Assembly (NCBI GenBank): GCA_017558425.1
Contig: JAFYVD010000001.1
Span: 1-11,448, forward strand
DNA: 11,448 nt
Source: Clostridia bacterium
GTDB lineage: Bacteria > Bacillota_A > Clostridia > RUG12999
Direction of reading: 5' to 3'
Made by a program: the position numbers and the translations under genes. Positions 1-6,974 of the stretch are shown in pieces; the stretch's first letter is position 1, and each line of letters starts with the position of its first letter. The notes below the pieces were generated by a model. That model was not told where the DNA came from. It worked only from the letters and a program-made list of their open reading frames with translations, and did not search any database.

Positions 1-26
1 AATGTACATCAGGGAAGTATGTTTGG

Positions 27-1103
27 TTATCTGGGTGGAAGTGCTCTGTACCGGGAATAGGTTTTAAATAATTTCCCTGCGATGTGCATAACAAGCAGGA
101 AAAGAAACACCGCTTCCACAAAGGGGAGAACACTCAGCCGGCCCATATACATCAGATAAATAATTAAAGTTAATAAAGGCGAAATTATAGTCATTAAAGC
201 TTTGCCCTTAAAGTAAAGCTTTGGCGATAGTTTCGCTTTTTTTATTATGCCCAAAACCTGCACATGAACGCTGATTCCAGACCAGCCGAGAGCGGAGGAC
301 AACAGCATCAGTTTTGGGACAACTGCCATGTCGGCAAGGGCAAGCGCATTGCAACCGCCGCCACACTCGAAAAAACTGTAAATCGCACCTTGTATCAGTT
401 TGGAATTAATTCCGAGGGATGCAAGCGCGCTCACAAGTCCGAGGCTGTCGATGAGAGATATGAGAGTTGAGAAAAATACGGCAAATCCGCAAACGTTCAG
501 CGTGAGAAGTGCGGAGGAAGCGATTGCCTCGGGAAACAATTCGCCAAAACTGCGTGAGGAATAGTCGGGCTTAGTGTTGGCACTGCCGTGCCGAATACAG
601 GTGGGAAAGTTGTGCATACAGAGGGCGATTGTGAAAGCGGAAAGAATGTGTGACAGGTAGAGAATAATGCCAAGGTTTCCGCTTTTCAGCATACCATATC
701 CCACAGCTCCGATTACGAAAGCGGGACCGCTGTTGTTGCAGAACGCCAGAAGTTTCTCGGCTTCCGATTTTGAGCATCCGTCGTTTTGATAAAGGTCGAC
801 GGTGGTTTTGGCTCCCACAGGATAGCCGCAGAACATTCCGAGAAAAATGGGCAAGGCACAGCCGCCGCTGAGTCCGAACAAACTCCTTGTTAAAGGGAAA
901 AACCACTTTGAAATGGAGGAGGCGGCGCCAAGGTTTATCAACAGGTTACTGCATACAAAGAATGGAAACAACGAGGGAATCAGCGAACGATAGCACAGCG
1001 AAAGTGCAGATTTTGCGGCATCCATAGCCGAGGAGGAAAAGAGCAGCAATAAAATGGTGTAGCAGGTTATGGCAAAAATCATAACAGATGTTTTCTTTTT
1101 CAA
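27..1103 (-). CDS. ylbJ: Sporulation integral membrane protein YlbJ
   Basis: A 358-residue polytopic membrane protein of the YlbJ family, which carries a nucleoside-recognition (GATE-like) fold and is made in the mother cell during sporulation in Bacillus; the transported substrate is unknown. Seen here: a hydrophobic N-terminal helix (about residues 8-24), then family signatures PSLFPFF (43-49), FCGYPVGAKT (91-100) and FCNNSGPAF (121-129), a later FFECGGGCNAL stretch and GWSGISVHVQV near the end. Many hydrophobic segments are spaced through the chain. The predicted start is TTG (complement of 1101-1103) because a GGGTGA ribosome binding site (complement of 1110-1115) lies at correct distance; the next in-frame ATG (Met8) has no comparable site. 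It is divergent from yqfC, another sporulation gene. In Bacillus ylbJ lies elsewhere in the chromosome. Family identity is confident; biochemical role is not known. Confidence 0.9.
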   Translation of the reverse strand: MKKKTSVMIFAITCYTILLLLFSSSAMDAAKSALSLCYRSLIPSLFPFFVCSNLLINLGAASSISKWFFPLTRSLFGLSGGCALPIFLGMFCGYPVGAKTTVDLYQNDGCSKSEAEKLLAFCNNSGPAFVIGAVGYGMLKSGNLGIILYLSHILSAFTIALCMHNFPTCIRHGSANTKPDYSSRSFGELFPEAIASSALLTLNVCGFAVFFSTLISLIDSLGLVSALASLGINSKLIQGAIYSFFECGGGCNALALADMAVVPKLMLLSSALGWSGISVHVQVLGIIKKAKLSPKLYFKGKALMTIISPLLTLIIYLMYMGRLSVLPFVEAVFLFLLVMHIAGKLFKTYSRYRALPPR

Positions 1104-1195
1104 TTTTAATCACCCGTAAAAGTATATGAAAGTGAATTATTGAGAATACTCACAGATGCACAAAAATAGAATTGTAACAGAAAGGCTGTGAAAAA
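1104..1195. promoter_or_regulatory. Divergent ylbJ/yqfC intergenic region, possible sporulation promoters
   Basis: These 92 bp separate two divergent sporulation genes, so both promoters should lie here. Reading toward ylbJ, GAGTATT (complement of 1145-1151) and CATATACT (complement of 1121-1128) resemble the -35 and -10 elements of sigma-E promoters, but the 16-nt spacer is slightly longer than usual. Reading toward yqfC, only weak matches were found, such as ATATG around 1124-1128 with AATACTCA at 1145-1152, or TTGAGA (1140-1145) with AAAAAT (1162-1167). The yqfC ribosome binding site GAAAGG is at 1180-1185. Known: ylbJ and yqfCD belong to the sigma-E regulon in Bacillus subtilis. The exact promoter assignment here is tentative. 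Confidence 0.35.
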
Positions 1196-1489
1196 ATGAG
1201 GAAAAGGGACGTGACTGCACCACCCAAAAGTGTACCTGAAAAAATAATGGATGCTTTTGAACTGCCCAAAAATAAAAGTGGGATTATAACAGCTTTGCAC
1301 ATTACTGGAATCAGAGAAGCTGTGGTGGAAGGGCATAAAGGGATAATTGAATATACAGATAAATGCATAAAGCTTAATACACCGCAGTTTGTTATGAAGC
1401 TGTCGGGAGCGGAGCTTGAAATTACAGGCGTTGCAGAAGAATATATCTCTGTAAAAGGAATAATTACGGGAGTGGAGTATATTTTCTGA
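1196..1489 (+). CDS. yqfC: Sporulation protein YqfC (YabP/YqfC family)
   Basis: A 97-residue small protein of the YabP/YqfC family, close to the usual family length of about 90-100. It begins with a short basic segment (MRKRD) and then has the beta-rich pattern of the family, ending in GVEYIF, a typical YqfC C-terminus. There is no signal peptide or membrane segment. In Bacillus the gene is expressed in the mother cell under sigma-E, upstream of yqfD; its molecular role is unknown. The start ATG at 1196 is preceded by GAAAGG (1180-1185). yqfD follows after 15 bp, which supports cotranscription. The identification rests on sequence pattern plus the conserved neighbour yqfD. Confidence 0.88.
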   Translation: MRKRDVTAPPKSVPEKIMDAFELPKNKSGIITALHITGIREAVVEGHKGIIEYTDKCIKLNTPQFVMKLSGAELEITGVAEEYISVKGIITGVEYIF

Positions 1490-1504
1490 AAAAGGGGAAG
1501 TACA

Positions 1505-2698
1505 ATGATTATTCTTGGCATAATTAACTTTTTGAAAGGCTATGTGAAAATACATATTTCGGGCAGATATACCGAAAGATTTATAAATATATGTGCAAAA
1601 AGGAATATCTATATTTGGAATATAAAGAGAAAATCGGCAAACCTTTTGGAAGCTTGTGTCAGTATGCAGGCGTTTGAAATGACAGGGGATATTGCGGCAG
1701 ATGCTGAAACGGAAATTTTGGAAGTGGGCAGAGGCGGGTTTCCCGTATTGTTTGAAAAGATAATGTCGCGTAGCGGACTCATTGTCGGTTTTTGTGTTGT
1801 AACTGCATTATTTTTCTGGATGACGGGACGGGTGTGGCATATAGAGATTGCACCAACGGCAATTCCGGAAAATGAAATAAGGGAACAGCTTAAAAAATCC
1901 GGGCTTGACATCGGGGTGAAACTCAGTGAAGTGGACACCAGGAAAATTCAGGCTAAAATGATGAATTTAAACCCCGGTATTGAATGGATATGGACTGAAA
2001 AAAGCGGAACGAAAATTTTTGTGGATTTGCGTGAAAGGGTCAAAAAACCGGATACGGTGAATATAAATGAACCTTGTAACCTTGTGGCGACACATGCCGG
2101 CAAGGTTACTTTTGCCATGATAAAAGAAGGTCGGGCGATGGTGAGCGCCGGAATGAGAGTGTCGGAAGGACAGCTTCTTGCAGGCGGGGTGCTCGGAAGC
2201 TCGGTGGTAGGAGCAAGAGAGGTTCACAGCCAGGGAAGTGTTAAGGCTGATGTTTTTATTGAAAAAAGCGGAGATTATTTGCTGGAAACCGAGAAAAGTC
2301 TGCCCACGGGCAATGAGGAAAAAAGCTACCGGCTTTGGGTTGGACAAAGGGAGATAAAACTGCTTTCTCCAAAAAGTAAATTTGAAGAAAAAACCGAAAC
2401 AAGTGAGAAGTTTCCGCTTCGTATAGGGGATATTTATTTCCCTGTTGGGGTAATAAAAACAGTGACGCAGGAAAAGATAACAAAAAAGGTGAAGTTAAAC
2501 AAAGAAAATGTGGTGAAAGATGCAGAAAAATATCTTGATGAACTATTGCAAAAAGAGGTTGGTAGTGGTACAATTATAGAAAGATATTTTTTTGTCGAAG
2601 ATATAGACGAAAAAACAGTAAGAGTACGGATGCAGGCGCTTTGCAATATGGAAATTGCAAAAAAGCAACCCATCGGGGAGGAAATGTATGGCAGATAA
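1505..2698 (+). CDS. yqfD: Sporulation protein YqfD
   Basis: A 397-residue protein matching YqfD/SpoIV-type sporulation proteins in length, order and composition. Residues 1-85 form a basic N-terminal region, followed by one clear transmembrane helix (about 90-107) and then a VWHIEI segment characteristic of the family. The large C-terminal part (about 110-397) is soluble, rich in beta-strand and charged residues, and probably lies on the far side of the membrane. The start ATG at 1505 has an AAAGGGG site at 1491-1497. The 3' end overlaps the phoH start by 11 bp. Known: yqfCD is mother-cell expressed in Bacillus and lies directly upstream of phoH, as here. The precise function is not established. 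Confidence 0.9.
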   Translation: MIILGIINFLKGYVKIHISGRYTERFINICAKRNIYIWNIKRKSANLLEACVSMQAFEMTGDIAADAETEILEVGRGGFPVLFEKIMSRSGLIVGFCVVTALFFWMTGRVWHIEIAPTAIPENEIREQLKKSGLDIGVKLSEVDTRKIQAKMMNLNPGIEWIWTEKSGTKIFVDLRERVKKPDTVNINEPCNLVATHAGKVTFAMIKEGRAMVSAGMRVSEGQLLAGGVLGSSVVGAREVHSQGSVKADVFIEKSGDYLLETEKSLPTGNEEKSYRLWVGQREIKLLSPKSKFEEKTETSEKFPLRIGDIYFPVGVIKTVTQEKITKKVKLNKENVVKDAEKYLDELLQKEVGSGTIIERYFFVEDIDEKTVRVRMQALCNMEIAKKQPIGEEMYGR

Positions 2699-3665
2699 AA
2701 TAATTGATATCGGTAATATAAGCACAATGATTTCGCTTTTCGGGAGCTATGATTCCAATATAAAAATTTTAGAAGAGGAATTTGGCGTAAATATTTTAAA
2801 CCGCGACACTGTTTTGAAAATTGAGGGTGACGAAAAAAATGTGATTCTTGCAGAGAAAACGGTTGAAGCACTTATCAATGAAATTGAACGTGGCGGAATT
2901 TTAACGGGCCAGAATATCGAATATACAATTGCCATGGTGAAAAACGGTATGGAAAGTCAACTTGCTGAAATGGGTGACGATGTTATTTGTATCAGCGCCA
3001 CAGGCAAGCCCATTAAAACAAAAACTCACGGTCAGAAAGAATATGTTCAGGCAATTGCCGATAACACTGTTATATTCGGTGTTGGTCCTGCAGGTACGGG
3101 TAAGACTTATCTTGCCGTTGCGATGGCTGTGAAAGCATTCAGAAACAAAGAAGTTAACAAAATTATCCTGACCCGTCCGGCGGTTGAAGCAGGGGAGAAA
3201 CTTGGTTTTCTGCCCGGAGATTTGCAGACCAAAATCGACCCCTATTTAAGACCGCTTTATGATGCGCTTTATGATACAATGGGATTTGAGAATTATCAGC
3301 GCAACGCAGAAAAAGGTGCGATTGAGATAGCACCGCTTGCATATATGCGCGGCAGAACGCTGGACAATGCGTTTATTATACTTGATGAGGCACAGAATAC
3401 AACGCCCCAACAGATGAAAATGTTCCTTACCAGAATAGGCTTTGATTCCAAAGCGGTTATCACGGGCGACGTTACCCAGATTGACCTGCCGGGTGGCACT
3501 CAGTCGGGACTGAAGGATGCTATGAAGGTGCTTAAAAACATCAAAGGGATTGAATTTTGTCAGTTCAGCGACCTTGATGTTGTGCGTCATCCGCTTGTAC
3601 GCAAAATTATTAGAGCCTATGAAAATCAGGAAATGAAAAAATATCAGGGACAGGTGAAAAAATGA
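2688..3665 (+). CDS. phoH: PhoH family P-loop ATPase
   Basis: A 325-residue PhoH/YbeZ-type ATPase. The chosen start is the ATG at 2688, preceded by GGGGAGG (2675-2681); an in-frame TTG at 2655 lies deep in yqfD and lacks a good site. Residues about 1-75 resemble the KH-like N-terminal domain of PhoH proteins. The ATPase domain follows, with Walker A GPAGTGKT (133-140), LTRPAVEAGE (161-170), LGFLPGD (172-178), Walker B AFIILDEAQN (228-237, with D233/E234) and a C-terminal HPLVRKI (301-307). PhoH proteins are implicated in RNA metabolism and partner functionally with YbeY, whose gene overlaps this one by 4 bp (ATGA). Bacillus has pgpH (yqfF) between phoH and ybeY; here that gene is absent. The family call is very secure; the exact RNA substrate is unknown. 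Confidence 0.96.
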   Translation: MADKIIDIGNISTMISLFGSYDSNIKILEEEFGVNILNRDTVLKIEGDEKNVILAEKTVEALINEIERGGILTGQNIEYTIAMVKNGMESQLAEMGDDVICISATGKPIKTKTHGQKEYVQAIADNTVIFGVGPAGTGKTYLAVAMAVKAFRNKEVNKIILTRPAVEAGEKLGFLPGDLQTKIDPYLRPLYDALYDTMGFENYQRNAEKGAIEIAPLAYMRGRTLDNAFIILDEAQNTTPQQMKMFLTRIGFDSKAVITGDVTQIDLPGGTQSGLKDAMKVLKNIKGIEFCQFSDLDVVRHPLVRKIIRAYENQEMKKYQGQVKK

Positions 3666-4135
3666 CGGAATTTATTTTTGATTGTGCAGACGAAAGTTTG
3701 ACGGCCGAACAGGAAAATGTGTTGAAAAGAGCAGTTGAAACGGCTCTTGCAGCTGAAAAAATTGACTTTGACTGCGAAGTATCGGTTGTTATAACAAACA
3801 ACGAAGGAATCAGAGAAATTAACAGAGATTACAGAAATATTGATTCTGCAACCGATGTGTTATCATTTCCACAGTATGATTTTGTTTCTCCTGCAGTTTT
3901 TGCACAAGAACCGGAAATCCCGGCTATGTTGGGCGATATAGTGATTTCCAAAGAAAGGCTGATATCGCAGGCGGAGGAAATCGGGCACAGCTTTGAGGAC
4001 GAGCTGGCATACCTGACGGTTCATTCGGTGCTTCATCTTCTTGGATACGACCATATGGAAGAAAATGATAAGAAAATTATGAGAGAACGAGAGAAAAGGA
4101 TTGTGGGGGAAATAGTAAGTGGCGAAGTATTTTGA
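3662..4135 (+). CDS. ybeY: Endoribonuclease YbeY (rRNA maturation factor)
   Basis: A 157-residue metal-dependent RNase of the UPF0054/YbeY family, needed for 16S rRNA 3'-end maturation and ribosome quality control in the cytoplasm. The zinc-binding signature H-x3-H-x5-H is complete as HSVLHLLGYDH (H121, H125, H131). The upstream conserved element INRDYRNIDSATDVLSFP (53-70) contains the conserved arginine R58. Length is normal for the family. The start overlaps the phoH stop in an ATGA arrangement, so translation is probably coupled. The C-terminus is odd: the last codons and stop (4119-4135) are shared with the 5' end of the next gene. The final residues GEVF are therefore encoded by the hydrolase gene's start region read in another frame. 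Confidence 0.96.
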   Translation: MTEFIFDCADESLTAEQENVLKRAVETALAAEKIDFDCEVSVVITNNEGIREINRDYRNIDSATDVLSFPQYDFVSPAVFAQEPEIPAMLGDIVISKERLISQAEEIGHSFEDELAYLTVHSVLHLLGYDHMEENDKKIMREREKRIVGEIVSGEVF

Positions 4136-5537
4136 AAAAGTGACTCCTGAATCCTGCGGAGTTGACAGCAGGGATTTACTTAAAATGATTGAAGGCATGG
4201 AAGATATGCCCGAAGAAAAGGAAACTCATGGGTTTATGCTGATAAGACACGGCAAACTCCTGACAGAAGGCTGGTTTTCGCCTTACACCGAGGATATGCC
4301 GCACATTCTTTTTTCCGATACCAAAACATTCACTCAGCTGGCAATAGGGTTTATGGTTCGGGAAGGGCTTGTAACTATTGAGGATAAAATTGCGGATTAT
4401 TTCCCGGACAAGCTGACCGAAGCCACATCCGAATATAACAAAAACCTTAAGATAAAACATCTTCTTATGATGGCAACCGGTCACCCGGGCAATGCCGTTC
4501 ATGCCCGAGGAAAATTTTCGGACGAAGAATATGACAAACTCCGGGAATTTTTCGCTTCCGAAACAATCGACGAGCCGGGAACGGTGTTCCAATATGAAAA
4601 TATTGCAAGCTATGTGTTATCCAATCTTGTGTCAAGACTTACAGGCAAAAATATTGTTGAATATTTAAAACCTCGGTTTTTAGACCCGCTTGACATCGCC
4701 GTTGATTATTATTCGGCGGATGAAAACGGCGTTTGTATGGGATATTCGGGCTTTAGAATCACGCTTGAAGCGCTTGCGAAGGTAGGTCAGTTTTTCCTGG
4801 ACGAAGGGGTTTGGGAAGGCAAACAGATTTTGCCGAAGGAATGGTGCAGACAGGCAATTTCAAAACATGCTGAATGTATAGGACCTTGCGGATCCGACTG
4901 GAACCAGGGATATGCGTGGCATTTATGGAGAGGTCGATACAACACCGCAAGACTTTGCGGAGCATACGGACAGATGTGTGTTATAGCTCCCGACCTTGAT
5001 TTGATTTTTGCCACCAATTCGGGTGCGAATTATAACAGACTTCAGTACATACTTGACAATTTTTATGAAAATGTGATGCTGAAAATAAAGGACGAGCCTC
5101 TGGAAGAAAATCAGGTGGGCAACATTAAGCTTGAAAACAAAATTTCAAGACTTAAGCTGCAAAATGCTTTTGCGCCTCTTTCGCCGAGAGTAAACGAGCT
5201 TTCGGGCAAAGAAATAAAGTTTGATAAGATTCTTAAGTATGACAGCCTGAAACTTGATTTTACCAAGCAGGAGTGCAAAGTTACCCTGATGGGTGACAAA
5301 ACAATATCCTTTGATGCGGGGCTTGAAGAGCCAAAAGAAACTGTGGTGGACTGTGGCGGTTTTGTCAGCATAGATCCCGATAAAAGTGAGATTTTTTCTG
5401 CATCTGCGTATTTTGACAAGGATGATAAATTCGTCATTACTGCAAGGATTTTGCAGACTGTAACAATTGTCAAAATTGAGATTGATGCAAACGAAAATGT
5501 TAAAATTTATACACTCAGGGGAAGACTGGGCGATTAA
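4119..5537 (+). CDS. Class C beta-lactamase-fold serine hydrolase, copy 1
   Basis: A 472-residue member of the beta-lactamase/penicillin-binding-protein-like serine hydrolase family (Pfam Beta-lactamase type; esterases, peptidases and true class C enzymes share the fold). Seen: nucleophile motif SDTK (S66-K69), Y-x-N as YENIAS (Y159, N161), and GAYGQ (281-285) in the place of the third active-site motif, followed by a CVIAPDLDLIFATN strand. Residues about 330-472 form an extra beta-rich C-terminal domain of unknown function. No signal peptide is visible, so a cytoplasmic esterase or amidase is more likely than a periplasmic-type beta-lactamase. The start is GTG at 4119, with TGGGGGA (4104-4110) upstream, inside the end of ybeY. 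The choice is confirmed by the tandem paralog, which shares the first 15 residues exactly. The substrate cannot be read from sequence. Confidence 0.92.
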   Translation: MAKYFEKVTPESCGVDSRDLLKMIEGMEDMPEEKETHGFMLIRHGKLLTEGWFSPYTEDMPHILFSDTKTFTQLAIGFMVREGLVTIEDKIADYFPDKLTEATSEYNKNLKIKHLLMMATGHPGNAVHARGKFSDEEYDKLREFFASETIDEPGTVFQYENIASYVLSNLVSRLTGKNIVEYLKPRFLDPLDIAVDYYSADENGVCMGYSGFRITLEALAKVGQFFLDEGVWEGKQILPKEWCRQAISKHAECIGPCGSDWNQGYAWHLWRGRYNTARLCGAYGQMCVIAPDLDLIFATNSGANYNRLQYILDNFYENVMLKIKDEPLEENQVGNIKLENKISRLKLQNAFAPLSPRVNELSGKEIKFDKILKYDSLKLDFTKQECKVTLMGDKTISFDAGLEEPKETVVDCGGFVSIDPDKSEIFSASAYFDKDDKFVITARILQTVTIVKIEIDANENVKIYTLRGRLGD

Positions 5538-5567
5538 TTATATTACATAAGAACAGGAGAGAAGATT

Positions 5568-6968
5568 ATGGCAAAATATTTTGAAAAAGTTACTCCCGAA
5601 TCCTGCGGAGTAAGCAGTGAAGATTTAATTAAAATGATTGAAGGGATGCAAGAAGTCCCTGAAAAAAGAGAAACTCACGGCTTTATGTTGATAAGACACG
5701 GCAAGCTTCTGACAGAAGGTTGGTTTACACCATATGAGGAAGATAGTGCGCACACTATTTTTTCCTGCAGTAAAACATTTACTCAGCTTGCAATAGGATT
5801 TATGGAACAAGAGGGTCTTGTAACTATTGATGATTTGGTTTATAAATATTTCCCCGATAAAGAGGTAATAGAATATAATAAAACCCTGAAAATCAAAGAC
5901 CTTCTGCGTATGGGAACAGGTCACGAAGGAAATAATCCCGAACTTGGAAAAATCCTTGGTTGCGGAGATGACAAAGTTCAGCAGTTCTTCCTTTCACCCC
6001 AGGTTAACAATCCGCCCATATTCCGTTATGAAAACAACACAAGTATTGTGCTGTCACACCTTGTTTCAAGACTTACAGGCAAGGATGTAATTGAATATCT
6101 TACACCGAGATTCATTGAGCCGCTTGGAATAGATGTAGTAAGCTACACAAAAGAATCGGAAGGCATTTTCACAGGATATACAGGCATCAGATTAAAACTT
6201 GAAGATGTTGCAAAAGTTGGTCAGTTCTTCTTAAACGGTGGTGTTTGGGACGGCAAACGCCTTATTTCCGAAGAATGGTGCAAACAGGCTACGGCAAAAC
6301 AGATTGACGCTGCAGTACCTTCTCCCGGCGATTGGGCACAGGGCTATTGCTGGCAGATGTGGAGAGGCAACTACAACACATCTCGTATTTGCGGTGCTAA
6401 TGGTCAGGGTTGTGTTATTGCTCCCGACCAGGACCTTGTTTTTGCTTACTTTACAGGCACAGACGGCGATATGCTTCAGCCTATGATTGACAATTTCTAC
6501 AACAATGTTTTCCATAAACTGAGCGACGAACCTTTGGCTGAAAATCCCGAAGGAAACGCAAAACTTGAAGCTAAAATTAAAACTCTTGAGCTTTATGATG
6601 AATTTAAACCTGTTTCTGAAAGAGTAAGAGAACTTGACGGCAAAACATTCAGTTTTGAAAAAGCTCTCAGCTATGACGGTGTTAAACTTGATTTTGAAGG
6701 CGATGTATGCAAAGTTACCCTTTCGGGCGACAAAACCTTCTCATTTGAGGCAGGTCTTAAAGAGACAAAAACAACCAATGTGGACAACGGCGATTTTGTC
6801 GGAGTTGATGTGGTGGATTATTCGGTGTTTATGGCTTCGGCTCGTTTCGACGAGGATGATAAACTGGTAATCACGGCAAGAATTTTTGAAACCGTAACAA
6901 CCCTCAAAATTGAAATTGATAAAGAAAATAATGCGAAAATTTACACGCTCAGAGGAAGGATAGGCTGA
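5568..6968 (+). CDS. Class C beta-lactamase-fold serine hydrolase, copy 2
   Basis: A 466-residue tandem paralog of the preceding hydrolase. 42 of the first 50 residues are identical in an ungapped comparison, and the tail KIYTLRGR is shared. Active-site motifs are intact: SCSK (S66-K69), YENNTS (Y154, N156) and GANGQ (276-280). The main differences lie between the SxxK and YxN motifs (about residues 95-155), where lengths and sequence diverge, suggesting altered substrate access. The same beta-rich C-terminal domain is present (about 325-466). No signal peptide is seen, so the enzyme is probably cytoplasmic. The ATG at 5568 has a good AGGAGAG site (5555-5561). The gene follows copy 1 after 30 bp and precedes the SulP gene by 6 bp, so it is probably cotranscribed. 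The reaction is probably ester or amide hydrolysis; the substrate is unknown. Confidence 0.92.
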   Translation: MAKYFEKVTPESCGVSSEDLIKMIEGMQEVPEKRETHGFMLIRHGKLLTEGWFTPYEEDSAHTIFSCSKTFTQLAIGFMEQEGLVTIDDLVYKYFPDKEVIEYNKTLKIKDLLRMGTGHEGNNPELGKILGCGDDKVQQFFLSPQVNNPPIFRYENNTSIVLSHLVSRLTGKDVIEYLTPRFIEPLGIDVVSYTKESEGIFTGYTGIRLKLEDVAKVGQFFLNGGVWDGKRLISEEWCKQATAKQIDAAVPSPGDWAQGYCWQMWRGNYNTSRICGANGQGCVIAPDQDLVFAYFTGTDGDMLQPMIDNFYNNVFHKLSDEPLAENPEGNAKLEAKIKTLELYDEFKPVSERVRELDGKTFSFEKALSYDGVKLDFEGDVCKVTLSGDKTFSFEAGLKETKTTNVDNGDFVGVDVVDYSVFMASARFDEDDKLVITARIFETVTTLKIEIDKENNAKIYTLRGRIG

Positions 6969-6974
6969 TAATTT

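Larger units (their letters stand above)
4119..6968 (+). repeat. Tandem gene duplication (two serine hydrolase paralogs)
   Basis: The two hydrolase genes are direct, head-to-tail copies alignable from start to end. At the 5' ends 18 of 20 bases match (4121-4140 against 5570-5589), and the proteins begin with the same 15 residues. They are diverged enough that this is an old or selected duplication rather than a recent exact repeat. Copy 2 is six residues shorter, with most indels between the first two catalytic motifs. Confidence 0.9.

Noticed and set aside
1..60. Open frame running in from the left edge on the plus strand, ending at TAG 58-60
   Set aside because: Only 19 codons are visible, another plus frame is also open over the same bases, and it would overlap the ylbJ 3' end. 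That is expected by chance and gives no recognisable family.
2655..2687. TTG start of phoH 11 codons upstream of the chosen ATG
   Set aside because: No ribosome binding site precedes it, while GGGGAGG precedes the ATG at 2688 at the right distance.
4119..6968. Tandem hydrolases as beta-lactam resistance genes
   Set aside because: The SxxK and YxN motifs fit, but no signal peptide is present and the third motif is GAYGQ/GANGQ rather than KTG, so a cytosolic esterase or amidase is more likely.
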